Assembly: GCA_031835245.1 (NCBI GenBank) | Contig: JAVKOQ010000115.1 | Location: 1 to 64,000 of the forward strand | DNA length: 64,000 nucleotides | Reading direction: 5' to 3' | Source: Balamuthia mandrillaris | Lineage: Eukaryota; Discosea; Longamoebia; Balamuthiidae | In this document: positions 46,094 through 59,553 of the stretch, piece by piece | Layout: each line of letters starts with the position of its first letter | How positions within the stretch are numbered: position 1 is the stretch's first letter | Translations under genes and position numbers: made by a program | The notes under the pieces: model-generated | The model's input: the letters and a program-made list of their open reading frames with translations, nothing else | Told to the model about the DNA's origin: nothing | Database searches by the model: none

Positions 46094-46571
46094 TCATCGT
46101 TGTCGACGTACTCCAAACAAAGGGAACGGTGCCGACGGCAAGCAACGACGCCACAAAGGCAAAGAGTATGCCTCTCCCTCGTCGGCTCTGCTTGCCAGGG
46201 TGCGACAGCGTCAAGCTCTGGATGCGCCCCCTCAACACCGACATGGAGGCATAGCCAGCAGCATCTCCTCTTCCTCCTCCAAGCCCAACCACCACCGCTC
46301 GCCCAGCAGAAGAAGAAGAAGAGGCAACCCCCACAAGCGGCGTGGAAGAAGGCTTTGCGGCCAACAACAGCGGCCAGGTGCGTCGGCTTGGCCGCTGAGC
46401 GGAGGAGGAGAAGGAGCGGCAGGGAGGGAGGGAAAGCAGAAGAGAGGAGGAAGTGGAGCGAGAGGGAAAGGCATGACAACAGGGCCGAGAACGAGCATAG
46501 GTGCGCGGCAGTACTTCGCCCCAAGGCAGAACAGCCGGTGTGCCGCAGCAACGCACACCACCCCGCAGCAT
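43639..46571 (-). CDS. ARM-repeat protein with possible mitochondrial leader and membrane helix
   Basis: Armadillo/HEAT-type superhelix of unknown partner. The N-terminus is Arg/Ser-rich with few acidic residues (MLRGGVRCCGTPAVLPWG onward), as in mitochondrial presequences, and has one hydrophobic helix (ILFAFVASLLAVGTVPFVW). About ten short exons follow, each close to one ARM unit, for example DMLKSSDKQMQSLGVWALHM, PLLVVADPTWKQRI, AAASLATLAATNDDTRRQI, LLALASSHTSEDSLRASLAL and PVLISLLLRPERDADCNKNI. The exon-per-repeat layout suggests growth by exon duplication. GA tracts mark three introns (45251-45290, 45855-45895, 46040-46088). The start is at 46569-46571. The mitochondrial location is inferred. 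Confidence 0.65.
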
Positions 46572-46661
46572 GATCGAAGGGAAGAGACTCCTTTCTGGAT
46601 TAAAACTATTTTTTTTGGGTTGTTACACCCTTATTATTATTTTCCTGTTGCCCTTTTGTGT

Positions 46662-46673
46662 CCCCCCCCCCCC
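46662..46673. repeat. poly-C run
   Basis: A run of 12 C in the short gap (46572-46828) between the ARM-repeat gene and NAC-beta. Nothing else is notable in that gap. Confidence 0.7.
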
Positions 46674-46828
46674 TTCTTCAGTGATTTTGATGAAGCAATC
46701 TAACCACGCACTCACCTTCATAAAGTGGAGGGGAAAAAAAAACAAAGAATGTACGAAGGAGGATTATTTTTTTGGTTCATGCAGCGAGAGAGGGGCTGAT
46801 TTTTTGATTTTTCATTTTTTGAGTGTTT

Positions 46829-47239
46829 TTAGGAAGATTGATCAAAGTTTTCCACGAGCTCTGGCACGTCGTCATCTCCACCCTTATCAGCAGCAGCAGC
46901 GGCAGCAGCGCTAGCGGCCTGGAGCACTTGGCTGGCCAATCCCTCAGCGCCAGCGGGGAACTGGAGCTTCTCGGAGCGTCCGGTCACCACGAGCATGTTG
47001 GCGCCGCCGGAGGTCTGGACCTTGGGGTTAGTGAAGTGAAGCACGGATCCGTCCTCGTGGAACATATCCACAGCCTCGATGCCGGGCAGCTCGTTGACGC
47101 CCATTCGGCCCAACTCGCTTTGCAGCCTCCTGTCATTGGTGGCGCCAGCTCTGGGCTTGGCCTTGTGCTTCCTCCTGGGAGTACCCTTGCCTCCGATGCG
47201 GACGTTGGCTTGCAGACGAGCGAGTTTGGCGGCTTGCAT
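46829..47239 (-). CDS. nascent polypeptide-associated complex subunit beta (BTF3)
   Basis: Ribosome-associated chaperone subunit that pairs with NAC-alpha at the polypeptide exit site. Single exon, 136 residues. The ribosome-binding N-terminus KLARLQANVRIGGKGTPRRK is nearly identical to the family form. The NAC beta-barrel follows (MGVNELPGIEAVDMFHEDGS, LHFTNPKVQTSGGANMLVV). An Ala-rich stretch and an acidic end (PELVENFDQ) complete it. The start is at 47237-47239. Confidence 0.95.
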   Translation of the reverse strand: MQAAKLARLQANVRIGGKGTPRRKHKAKPRAGATNDRRLQSELGRMGVNELPGIEAVDMFHEDGSVLHFTNPKVQTSGGANMLVVTGRSEKLQFPAGAEGLASQVLQAASAAAAAAADKGGDDDVPELVENFDQSS

Positions 47240-47781
47240 GATGTTCCTCCGGTTTGATTTTTTTCCAACGCGTGTGCGTTTTGCTCTCTTCTTTTTTGTG
47301 TGACAAAAAATTGAGAAAAACTCTACCGAAAAAAAAAATTACGTGTTCTGAATTCTTTCCCTTTGTGGCATGTGGAAACGGAAGAGGCATTCCCCAAATT
47401 CTCAACCCTAGCCCAACTCGCAGGGAGCAGAACTGAATTGAGGGTTAGGGTTCCATCATAACGGGACACCTTCTTCCCGCTCGCGTGGATACACACATTT
47501 CTGTCGATTTTTGTCGACACGTAAACTCCGTATTTGTCCGTTTTCCGTTTTTTACGTCGACACCCAAAGCCCAAAAAAAAAAAATAAGGCACCACGCCTT
47601 TCTTTTGCCGCTGTCTCTCGGAAAGTCACTTCTAATTTATTTTTTATTTTTATATTTATTTTGTTGGTTGTTCTTTTGACGCGGTGACCTCTTTGTCAGT
47701 TTATCTTCTGTTGGGATCGTTGCGAAACCAAAAAAAAAAAGAGTAGCAGCAAAACACCAAAAAATAAAAAAACAATCAGTC
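47240..47781. promoter_or_regulatory. divergent promoter region, NAC-beta and Rab, with telo-box-like and GTCGAC motifs
   Basis: Contains AACCCTA (47404-47410) and, about 30 bases on, GGGTTAGGGTT (47442-47452), which reads AACCCTAACCC towards NAC-beta. Such telo-box motifs are typical of plant translation-gene promoters. GTCGAC occurs at 47513-47518 and 47556-47561. Several A-runs precede the Rab ATG. No gene is seen. Confidence 0.5.
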
Positions 47782-49001
<1,220 letters not shown>

Positions 49002-49281
49002 TGAACGTGTATATATCTGTTCCCTGTCACTTGTTGCAAAACCCTCTCCGCTATGTTTTTGTGCCTTATCTCTCTTTGCTCTGTTTTTTTCCCTAATCTC
49101 TCTTGCAACAAATTGGAACAGTTTGCGTCTTTCTTTTCTTTTCTGTTTCGCTTCCTCACCTGCTCTCTCTCTCTCTCTCTCTCTTTCTCTCGATGTTCGA
49201 GAAAAGACAAAAAAAGAGGTGAAGATGGAGAGGCGGAAAAAATAAGGAACAAATAATATTAAAAAAAAAAGAATAAGAAGC

Positions 49282-50932
49282 TTACAGCCTATTCCAATAG
49301 GTCCATCCACGGATCTGGTTGTAGTCAGGATAAGTGGCGGCATCAACGGAGCCAACGGCGGCAACGACAGGATCCACATCGTTGAGGTACTGGTAGGCGA
49401 CCTGCCTGACCTGGTCAGCGGTGATGGCGTCGAGGCGGAGGTAGACTTCAGCGGGGGTGAGGCGACGGCCCAGCGTCAACAGCTGACGACCAATGTCTTC
49501 GCAGATGGCGGAGGTTCCGTCCAGCTGCATCAAGAAAGTGGACTTGAGCTTGTTCTTGGCGCGCTCCACCTCGGCCTCGGTGGCGGACTGCCCGATGCGA
49601 ACCCACTCGCCGACCACCTCGGCGATGGCGTCGGGGTGAGGGGCAATCTCGCCCACAATATAGGCGCCAAAGAGGCCTGTGTTGTGGTAGCAAGTGTTGA
49701 AGGACATGAGGCTATGGGCTAACTGCTCCGTAGCGAAGGCCTCGCACACCCTGCTGGACAGGTTCTTGCCACCTCCCAAGGAGCGGTCCCAGTTGCCTAC
49801 CATGGCCTGCAGCACCATGAACACAAAGTAGTTGGGGTCGCTCCAGCCGACGCTCTCCACGGCGATAGCTGTGTGTACCAAGGGGATGTCGTCGTTTCGC
49901 ACGTGCACCGCCGAGCCTACGAACTCTATATTTTGGGGGTAGTGGAAAAAAGAGGCGAAGCGTCAGGAGTTTTCATTTTTTTTTTGTTTGTTTGTTTGTT
50001 TGTTTGTTTGTTTAAAGGAGAGAGAAAGGGGCAGAGAAAGAAAAAGAGGGCAGAAAAATAAAGAATAAACAAAAAACCAGAACAAGAACGAAAAGATAGT
50101 GGAAAAAAAAAAAGGAATACGAACCAACAGGGGGACGTCCACGCTGAGCGATTTTGTTTTCAGAGGAAAGGCGACCAAAGTGCTTTTCAGCGAGCTTGTG
50201 AAGCTCCTCATGGTCAACGGCGCCAGCAGCGGCAAGCACCATTCTGGGGGCAGTATAATGAGTTTCGATGTAGTCAGTGAGGTCCCTCTTGGAGATGTTG
50301 CGAATGTTCCTCTCAGGGCCGAGGATGGTGTAGCCCAGAGAGCTGCCCTGGTAGGCAATGGAGTGAAGGTGGTCCACGATGACTTCGTCAGTCTGGCTCT
50401 CCACCTCCTCCATTTCACGCAGGATCACTCCTCTCTCCCTCTCGATCTGCTGCTCTCCAAAGGTGGAGTTTTGCAAGATGTCTGCCAAGATCTCGACGGC
50501 CTTGCCGACGTCCTTCTTGAAGACGTGAGCGTGATAGACGGTTTGTTCGCGGGAGGTGTAGGCGTTGAGGTTGCCGCCCATGTTCTCAATCTCTTGTTCG
50601 ATTTGCTTCTCGGTGCGGTTGTTGGTGCCCTTGAAGGCCATGTGCTCCAAAAAGTGGGCAACGCCGTTGGTGCGCTCGTCCTCGTAGGCGCTGCCAGCGT
50701 CGATCCACACGCCAACGGTGGCGGTCTCTCCGTAGCGATACTCGCTGGCCACGCGGAGCTGGTTGGGGAGCGTGGTGACCTGTGTGGGGGTTTGGTTGAG
50801 GAGGTAAGGGGGAAGGCCCAACCTCCGCTCCGTGGCGCGAGCCTCCGCTACGCCGGCGTAGCACCTCTTGCCCAAGGCGCGGGCCTGAAAGAGATTGCCA
50901 GAGCTGGTGCGACTCAAACCGAAGAGTTTCAT
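49282..50932 (-). CDS. mitochondrial processing peptidase subunit beta
   Basis: Zinc peptidase subunit that removes matrix presequences. The inverted zinc motif HFLEH is followed by MAFKGTNNRTEKQIEQEI and the downstream Glu-rich EIENMGGNLNAYTSREQT, as in beta-MPP. The C-terminal M16 half has VGNWDRSLGGGKNLSSR, NTGLFGAYIVGE and LDAITADQVRQVAY. A basic presequence (MKLFGLSRTSSGNLFQAR) precedes the mature start near ATERRLG. One intron (about 50125-49935) holds a (TTTG)n repeat on the + strand. The start is at 50930-50932. The length of about 470 residues is normal. In many protists this subunit also serves as core protein 1 of complex III. Confidence 0.95.
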
Positions 50933-51630
50933 CTTTTAGTGGTGGTGGTGGTTGGGGGAGGTGGTGAGGTTTTTTAAAGCAGTGTTTTACTGTCTATTTA
51001 CTCCTGCGAGAAGATCAAGATGTGCTACTGGTAGAGTGACCGAGCAGAGAGAGATTGGCGCGCACTGAGACCACTGCTGCTGCTTCTGCCTTTCCCCCCT
51101 TATTTCAAGCTCTACTGTTTTTGTGCCCAATTTTTTTTATTATTTTTTTTTTTGTCGCAGAGCCCTAAATACATCATCGATGTGTCCCATTGGCCAACGG
51201 ATAATGTCCAAATCAGCGCTCGAGAAGAAAGCACAACCGGACCCCAATCGAAGCAAGGGGCAGGGCGGTGGGTGAGGATGATGCTGTATGGAACAAATAG
51301 CTTACGTCAGCACACTGTGATTGGGTAAAGCCGAAACTCCGCCGAACGAAAAGAAAATGACGATTGACCCTCGCGTTACACCCGAGGACGGACGGAAAGC
51401 ATTTTTTTTTATTTTGTATTTGCGGGGGTTATTTTTTCAGTGTTGTTGTTGAACGGAAAAAAACCCAAAGCACAAGTGTCTTGGGTACGTGCTTACTGCC
51501 CTTCTGCCTTGGCCACTCGATCTTCTTCTCTTTTGATCAAGCGAGAGTCAATTCTTGACCTGCTAGTAGTCCTAACTTGCGCTTCTTTTCTAGTCTTATC
51601 TCCACCACCACAAAAACTAAATCAAGAAAC
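50933..51630. promoter_or_regulatory. divergent promoter region, beta-MPP and CAP
   Basis: About 700 bases without a gene. Two CCAAT-type ATTGG motifs (51189-51193 and 51320-51324) and a TACGTCA half-CRE at 51303-51309 are visible. A pyrimidine tract sits before the CAP start. Confidence 0.45.
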
Positions 51631-53330
51631 ATGTCTGACGCTGCCGTCAAAGCCTTGGAAGCTCGCCTTAGCGCCGCTCTGCAACGCCTCGACCAGGTGG
51701 AGCGCCAATTGGCCTCTGGTGGAGGTGCTGCTCCCGCTGCCTCTTCCTCTTCCTCCTCCTCTGCTGGCGGAGACGGCTCTCCCAAGCTCGCTGCCTTTGA
51801 TGCCATCCTCTCCGCCATTGATGAGTACCACCAAATCTCTGGCCAGTTGGACCCGCTGATCAAGCAACAGGCTGATCTTGTGCGCCAGGCCTGGCAGGCT
51901 CACCGCGGCTTCCTCGCCGTTGCCGCCAAGTGCAAGAAGCCCAGCGACACCGTCCTGGGACAGCTCTTGCAGCCCATCTCCAAGATTGTGGGCGAGGTCA
52001 TTGAGATTCGCGACCGTAACAGACCCGCTGAGGCCTTCAACCACCTCTCCACCATCAGCGAGGGCATTAGCTGCATCGGTTGGGTCACCGTTTCCCCCAC
52101 TCCTGGACCTTTTGTCGATGAGAGCAGGGCCTCTTCCGAGTTCTACTCCAACAAGATCTTGATGAAGTACAGAAAAGACGAGTCCGAGGAGGGACAGCGT
52201 CACGTACGTTGGGTTAGTGCCTGGAACGGCTTCATGAAGGACCTTCGCGCCTTCATTAAGGACCACCACACTACTGGCCTTTCCTGGACTGGGGTAATAT
52301 TCTTAGCCATTCCTCTTTCCTCTTTCCTTTACTGGAACTACCCATTTATTTAACTTCGCCGTTGACAAACAGTCTGAGGATGCCAGCGCCTACGTTGGCA
52401 AGGTTGCCGCTGGTGGCGCCCCAGCTGCTGGAGGCCCTCCTGCTGCTCCTCCCGCCCCTGCCCCCATCACACCCACCGTCGATACCGGCAGTGTTGCTCG
52501 TGGTGCTCTCTTTGCTGAGATCAATGCCGTGAAGGACCGCCAGAAGAGCGGAGCCACCGAAGGTCTCAGGAAGGTAACCAAGGAGATGAAGACAAAGAAC
52601 CAGCCCAAGTCTAGCGTGGTGCCTGCCTCCGCCACCGCTCCCAAGGCTGCCCCTAAGGCTGCTGCTGCCCCTAAGCAGCCCCCCAAGTTGGCCCTGGAAG
52701 GCAACAAATGGGTTGTGGTATGTTGTCTTGCCCGTAGCTTTTTTTTCAAGTCGCTACAATTGTTTTTAGAGATGTTCACCAACCGTTTTTCTTTTGTTGT
52801 AAAAACCAGGAATACCAATTCAACAACAGTAGCATTGTCATTGAGGAGACTGAAGCCAGACAAACCGTCTACATCTACAAGTGCGAGAACTCTGTCATTC
52901 AGATCAAGGGCAAGGTCAACGCCATCACAATTGGTATAGTTTCATCCTTCCTCTTCTCTCTCTCTCTCTCCCTCTCTCTCTTCACGTTGAACTGGACTAA
53001 TTAGAATAATTATCAGACTCTTGCAAGAAGACCGGTGTTGTGTTTGAGAACGCCATCGCTACCGCTGAGACTGTGAACTGCTCTTCCATCCAATTGCAGG
53101 TTACGGGTAAGGTTCCCAGCATTGCTGTGGACAAGACTTCTGGCTGCCAGATCTTCTTGAGCAAGGATTGCTTCGACGTGGAGATTGTTACCTCCAAGTC
53201 TGACGAGATGAACGTGGTGCTCCCCGCAGCGACCGAGGGAGGCGACATTGAGGAGTTGCCCGTCCCTGAGCAGTTCAAGACCAAGGTGCAGGGCCGCAGG
53301 CTCGTCACCGAGGCTGTGCAGCACATCTAA
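51631..53330 (+). CDS. CAP: adenylyl cyclase-associated protein (CAP/Srv2)
   Basis: Actin-monomer recycling protein. The N-terminal coiled coil VKALEARLSAALQRLDQVER carries the oligomerisation motif. The helical folded domain has QAWQAHRGFLAVAAKCKKP, NHLSTISEGISCIGWVTV and EFYSNKILMKYR. A Pro/Ala-rich linker and a WH2 segment (LFAEINAVKDRQKSG, LRKVTKEMKTKN) follow. The C-terminal CARP beta-helix has WVVEYQFNNSSIVIEE, YIYKCENSVIQIKGKVNAI and GCQIFLSKDCFDVEIVTSKS. Three short introns; the last carries CT repeats. The length of about 490 residues is normal. The ATG is at 51631; the TAA is at 53328-53330. AATAAA signals follow near 53537. Confidence 0.95.
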
Positions 53331-53577
53331 AACGGTTTCTCTTACTTGTTGTTGTTTTTTAACTTGTGTTTTTTGTATTTCAGCATTAAAAGCAAAAAAG
53401 GCACCTTTGACCTATTCCCTTTTTTTTTTCTGGCGGCAAAGCAACAACTCGCCTGTGGTGAGAGCGAAGGAGGGTGTCCCATCTATGAAGGTGGAGTTCA
53501 CACTTCAGGCTTGAAGCGGGCGAAGATAAAAACACAATAAATAAACATAAATAAATAAGAGCCACAACAGCTCTGGT

Positions 53578-56500
53578 TTACAACAGTTCTTCGGGAGGTA
53601 AGGAAGCGACGCTCTCACGAAGAAAGCTGCTGTTGTTGCGAAGGGAGGTCACGTTTTGAGCATAGCAAGAGGGACAGGCCTCTTCGGGGCAGCAAAACAG
53701 GTGAAAGGCGTGCCCGCAGGGAAACACCACCACGTTGGTCGGCGGAATGGAGGTCATCTTTTCCATCAGAGGAAGGGTGCAGCATGGACAGGTTTGATAC
53801 TTAAGGCGAGCGCCCCAGTGACCCACGGTCATCTCCTCAAAGAAAGAAGGCACTGGTGTGGAGTAATCAAAGTCTAACACCAAGTCAAGCGAACCTTCTG
53901 CTGGTTGGTCAGAAGGAGATAGAAACAGCAGTTGCTTTTGGGTGATGAAAGGCGGCAGTTCTTTGTTTACGGCATCGCCTGAGTGGAGCTGGTGTTTGGT
54001 CTCTTTCTTGCGAAGAAGGTTGAATTGAGGGGCGATGGTGGGAGGGCGCTTCACTTTCTTGTCTGACCAAAAATATTCCAAAAGAATGTTGAGCATTTGG
54101 TGGTGCAATTCCTTTTGCTTGATGTCCGTTTGGATACACCGAATGAAGGAGGCATAGATGGATGGGCTAATGCCAGAGGAGAATAGTTCGTTGGAGTGGA
54201 GAATTTCCATGCACTTGTTTGCTCCCAGGCATATCACCATCATGGATACCACTTGTTCTTTGCTAATGTTGAAGGAGCATGGTGGTAGTTTCTCGTTTTC
54301 GCTTCGCAAGTCGTTCATTTTGTGGAGAATAAGGTCCCAGTGTGTTAGGCTTGTATCTGTGCGCATAAGAGCATGGAAAGACGGCCAGTCGTCGTTTTGG
54401 AGTATGGCATCAACGGCTTCTTCCCAGTGGTGTAACCGAAGACACAGTTCTTTGAATCCATAGTAGTAGCCATACCTTGGTTCATTAATTGGATTAGTAA
54501 TCATTCTAACAATACACGAGAAGTGAATCTACATACCTCCGACAAAGGTCTTTGAGGCAGGCGGCACTGTAAACGTATCTGTCGCACCCATGTATGATCT
54601 TTCGAAGCAGCCTTTCATTTCCGGAGTAAGGCTTCCACCTGCACGAATTTGTCCCTTGCAATGATGGTAATTGTCTACTGACGGTTGAGCCTGAAGGATA
54701 GTCAAGCATTGATTGATGCTTCTCCTCATCAGCTTCCTCTGCAAGGTCAATATCGTCTGGTAAGTTATTGACTTTCAGGCAATACTCGAACCAGGTTTCC
54801 ACCAGTTGAGGATCTTCCCTGCATTCCTTTCTCAGCTTCATGAGATGGGTGAGATACAACAGGAAGATGTGAGCCTTTTCCGCACGGTTTAGGCTCTGGA
54901 TCAGTTCATCGAAAAGGTGGTCGTTCTGAAGGGCCGCTGACTCAATATTCTCTTTGCGCTTGAATTTTCCTGCAAATGACAAGTGGTTGGAATCATCACT
55001 AGCGTTTTGCTGTTGGTGTTGTTGGAATTTTCGCCAAAGAGAAGGTGCTATTGAGGAGAGCCAAAACGAAGAAGACGAGATAGAGGAGCGCAGCTCATTC
55101 GGGCTTTCCTCAGAAAACAACAACAGTTGTTCCATCACATTCCACGGCTGGATTGATGGATAATTGGAAACGGCATATCTAACGACTGCCTGTGAAGAAG
55201 CAATCGCCAATAATCTGCCAAGATAGCGAAGGGATAGGCTCAAGCTGTTTTGCTTCCGCAACACCTCTAATGCCTCTTCGCTGCTTTGCTTTCCTCGCTT
55301 GGTGGCCCCACTCTTGCTTTGTTGCTGCTGAGTTCCTGTTTCCTCCTGTTCGGCTTGTTGCTTGAGTAACCGGTCTAACTTGCTCAAAACAGCCTTTGCC
55401 GGTAGATATACTGTTTGTAGGTTGTTAGGAGGGAGCGGACCTGCAGAGTAGCGCAGCGAGGATGTGGAGAGGCTCGAGGATTCTTCGTCAATGGGAGCGG
55501 CCTCGGCTCGCGGAGCTGGCTGCAAACAACAATCCTCCAGGAAAAGTAAGAACTTGATGCACCGTCTCTGTTCTCTGTTATTGCAAGCAAAGAACACTCG
55601 CGGCAGAATCAATAAACCAAAGTATCGCTCTATGTAAGCAATCACTTTGTCCTCCAACGAAGTTCTATCTTTTGACTCCAGCTCTTCTCCTATTTGCAAC
55701 TCAAGGCACGTCGTAAGCAGCTCTGATAACCAACTAGAGGGTAGGAAGTTTAACAGATCAGCCCCAAACAAGGTAGACGAGGCACGGTTCCGTTCCGCAA
55801 ACAAAGCTGCCCATTCCCTCAGGGACAACAGCCCGGCTTTAGTGCGTAGGTTAGTTAATTGTGGTCGTAGTAGCACATTTTGAGGGAAGAGAGGGAAGAG
55901 AGAGCGAGAGAGAGAGAGAGAGAGAGAGCAAAAGAGAGAAAGCGAGGAGATATCTCTAGGAGAGAGGGATTAGTACCTGGGTTAAACTTCTGGCTTTGTG
56001 GAACAGGTGAAGTGAGTAGCTCAAATAGGGTTCTAGAAAGCTCATATATTCGTATTTTCTTGTCTTCGGATTGGTTAGTGTGAAAGGTGGCAGCAGGGAC
56101 ATTGCCAGGATCCCCACTCACAGCCTCCTTTGGACTATCCTGTTGCCACTTGTAAAGTTTGCCCGAAGAAAAGGCAGAAAGGCTCGATACGCTCCTATGC
56201 AAAAGCGCGGTGGCGCTGGCTGCTGCATTGTTGTTACGCAACTTTTCCAGTGAAAATGAACTATCGGGTAGTGTTGATGAAGACGTTGAAGAAAAGGAGG
56301 CAGAACTATGAGTTGCAGTGGTGCCGGTTGTAACGTTGGCACTAACAGTGCTGTTAGAGGTAGTGGTGGCAGTCGCAGTGGCGGTGGTACTCATAGTGAC
56401 GGAGGCAGACGTAGCGAAAGAGGAGGAAGTTGAAAACATGCGGCTTAGATCATCTAATGAGGGCTTCTTTAGAGAAAGCGCCTCTGATGTTAGCTTGGCC

Positions 56501-59336
56501 GTTCTTTCCAAGTTTTTCTGCATTTCTTTGAAGTTGGAAGTCAATGACGGAGGCAAGCTGTAACCAAAGCCGAGGCCCTTGCCGCCAAAAGAGGGGGAAG
56601 AAGAGTTCGTGGTTTCTGTAGGCGTTACAACCATGCCTTCTTGCTTAGGCGCATCCATTTTGGGGACCATGTTGACTGGCAAAGAGCCAGTTTCTTGCTC
56701 CATCAGCAAGTTCTGTGCAAATTGTGCATCTTGTTGCTGCTGTTGTTGGGGTTGGTGTTCGTTGGGAAGAGAGGGCTGCTCCTTTAAAGGCGAATCATGA
56801 CCCTGAGGTAGTGACTGGTATGAGGTGTTCTTCTCTGATGGTGCGCTATTGTGCAGAGGTTGTTGGTTAGTTGTAGCAGCAGTTGTGGTGGGGGTAGGGG
56901 TAGTTGTTGCAGCGAGCGAAATGGGAGGTGGGGATGGCGATTGGGAACGCGGTGACGGTGAGGAGGATCGCGGTGACTCCGGCGAGGAACTGTCCCTCTC
57001 AGGAGAAGCTTCATGTGCAACAGGAACAGATGAAGAAGAGGAAGAAAGCGAAGGAGAGGATGTTGCAGATGAAGAAGGAGAAGCAAACGAAGTGGAAAAA
57101 GCTCGTCGTAGGGGGGTGTGAGAAACAGTCGTCGAACCCGAATTCCTACCGTTGCCGCGAAGAGGTAGATTGAGATTGGTGCTTGGAAGCATGTTGGAAG
57201 CGGATGGATCTGATATGGAAACGATGGTGGCTGGCTTTCGTTTGCCTTTGTTCTTGCGATCTGTTCCAGAGCGCTTCTTTCGTCTGTCGGTGTGTTCTCT
57301 CTTCCTAGGAACGGGAGCCACGACTACTGCTTCTGGTATGTCCTCGTTAATAGTTATTGAGTGTTGTTTGGCTTGAAGGTTATCTGCATAGAGATGTTCT
57401 TCAGCGGCGACTGGAGGAGCTAGAGAGGCTGCATCTTCTCTTTCTTCATTGCTACTTGTAGGCAAAGTATCAGGAGGAGGAGAAGGTGGCCATCCACTAT
57501 GTCCTGATAAAGTTTCAGTTTTTGCTGATAATCCTAAGGTACCATCAGCATCCTGTGTAGCAGAAGCAGCAGAAGAAGAAGGAGAAGAAGAAGGTGAAGA
57601 AGAAGAAGAAGAAGAAGAAGCAGAGGAGGAGGAGGAGGAGGTTTCGCGTAATACGGGACTATGGGATTGCGTGCTAGTTCCACTTTGCTCTATGGGCTCA
57701 TCGCTTGCCAATGTAGCTGTGACCACATCTACAGCCATCGGCTCTTCTACCGTCTTTACAGCACATGACTGCGAATAATACTGCGGAGACGACGCTTCCA
57801 CCGTTGCATTCTCCTTCTTATCCTCCCGTAAGGGTCTTAGTAGAGTAGGCAGCGATATTCTTGATACAATTGTTCGGTGGTTTTCTAAAGTTGGCTGCTG
57901 TTGAGCAGAAGAGGGTCCGTCCCAGTGGAGCAAATAAATACAGCCATCAACAAAAGCCAAGTCCTCTATTTTCCAAAAGCAAGTCCAGGCCACTATTTCT
58001 ACGGACTCCAAATCTATCAAGCATAGTGCGTTCTAGAAGGGATTCAATTGTTCTAGTCAATTATTCGAAAGCTAGAAACAAAGAAACAACAAGAAACGAC
58101 GAGAGGGAGAACCTGTGCTCTTTCAGAAGCGTCATCCCAGCACAGGATATAACGTGGAGGGAGGGATTCCTCTCCTATAGCAGCAGCACCCCGAAGAGGG
58201 ACCACTTTAGAGAATGCAACCGCAGAGAGAGCAGGGGATGGTTGGATGGAAGAGGCTGAGTCCGCTGTGTGGAAAGTAGAGGGAGGAATGCTGGCTATGG
58301 AGGCCTTGAAGTTAAGAGTTTTGAGAACGCGTGCGCTTTGGCTCTCCACAACCCACAACCGTTTGCCAGGGCGGGTGGCTATGGCACTCAGAGCAGCAGA
58401 AGGAGGAATGGAAGCGAATGAAGCAGAAGATTGCAAGAAACAAGCCCCATAGACGCCGTTGCGCAGCTTTTTGCCTATCTGCAGGCTCTGTGTGCCGTGC
58501 AATGGTCGGGACTGTTGTGGAGACGCACCTATCGCTCTATGAAGAGCAAGTAGCAAGCATCGCGTTAGCGTGGACACCAATAGTGACGGCTTGGGATTTC
58601 CTGTTGCCGCTTCCTCTTGCGGCTGTTGTTGCGCAGCAGAAGGAAGCAACAACGGAAGGTGAGGACAGTAGTCCATTTGTACAATGGCAGAGTCGGCCTT
58701 GAACACAAACTCGGAGAAGGCGGGCTTGCCCTTCTGGAAGCGAGTCAGCAGTATGACGCCATTCGAGTCACCGGAGAAGAGGCCTTCGCTCTTTGACCAC
58801 AGCATGCACGTTACAAGCGGTGCCCCTGCTGAAGCGGAGGAAGGAGTGGTAGAACCACCAGAAGAAGATAAAGAAGTGGAGGAGGAGCTGCTGTCCAAGT
58901 GAGCGCTTATCTTGGCGTACACTTTGTCCTTGTCTCGTCGTCGCTCTCGATTGAGGTTCGGTTTGACGATGTAAACAAGAGAGCCGGTGGCGATGGCAAA
59001 GAGAGTTTGGCTGGGACTGATGCGCACCTGCGAGATGGGCGCTCGTATGTCCAACGAGGAAAGCAGCTTGAGGAACCGCAGCGTGGCTCGCTCAAAGACG
59101 TAGAGTGTGCCTGTGTTGGTGCCGAAAATAAGGTAATCCGCAGAGGCGTCCATGCAGGAGTACTGCACGCGCGCGCCACTCCCTGCACCGCCTGAACGGT
59201 TCAACGCGGAACTTCCTCCTTCCTCTACCGCTTCTCCTCCTCCACTGCTGCCTCCAAAGTTCCATTGGACAGCCTCAAGGCTCTCGTACACCAACCTTTG
59301 TTCAACATTCTTTTGAGGAGTGGTAGTGGTAGCCAT
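53578..59336 (-). CDS. HPS5-like BLOC-2 subunit with C-terminal RING-type finger
   Basis: Predicted large trafficking protein. The N-terminal beta-propeller has YSCMDASADYLIFGTNTGTL and APISQVRISPSQTLFAIATG. QIGKKLRNGVYGACFL and ATRPGKRLWVVESQSARVL then parallel the HPS5 signature (KIGNKERDGEYGACF, RPGSRMWEV). A very long Ser/Thr/Pro-rich insert follows (exon 2, about 56000-58020), then an alpha-solenoid and a C-terminal CxxC-H-C finger (CPCC, FPCGHAFHLFCC, CPSC). Joins checked: FNP/AGLLSLRE across the intron with GA repeats (55904-55929), phase 1, and CRR/MITNPINE, phase 2. About 1,850 residues against 1,130 in human. BLOC-2 serves lysosome-related organelles; here that role is inferred from homology. 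Confidence 0.7.
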
Positions 59337-59553
59337 GTTCTCTTCGGCAGCTCCAGCTGCTGCTGCAGTCCTCCGCTACTTTCTTCTTTTCTGTCTTGAT
59401 TTTATGTCGACATCACAGATTGCAGCGAAGAGAGAGGCAGAGAGGAAGAACGGGAGACGAATGGTTTCTATGCAAACAAACTTGTTCCATTATTAAACGG
59501 TCGTTATAAATGTACAACAGAGGAGAAACTTTGGTCGGCAGGAGAAGGAGCCG

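Noticed and set aside
47404-47452. Chromosome end or interstitial telomere tract
   Set aside because: Only one to two repeat units are present, inside a gene-dense promoter region.
50012-50977. + strand frame of 292 codons across the beta-MPP gene
   Set aside because: It is an antisense shadow of a clear peptidase exon with family motifs on the minus strand.
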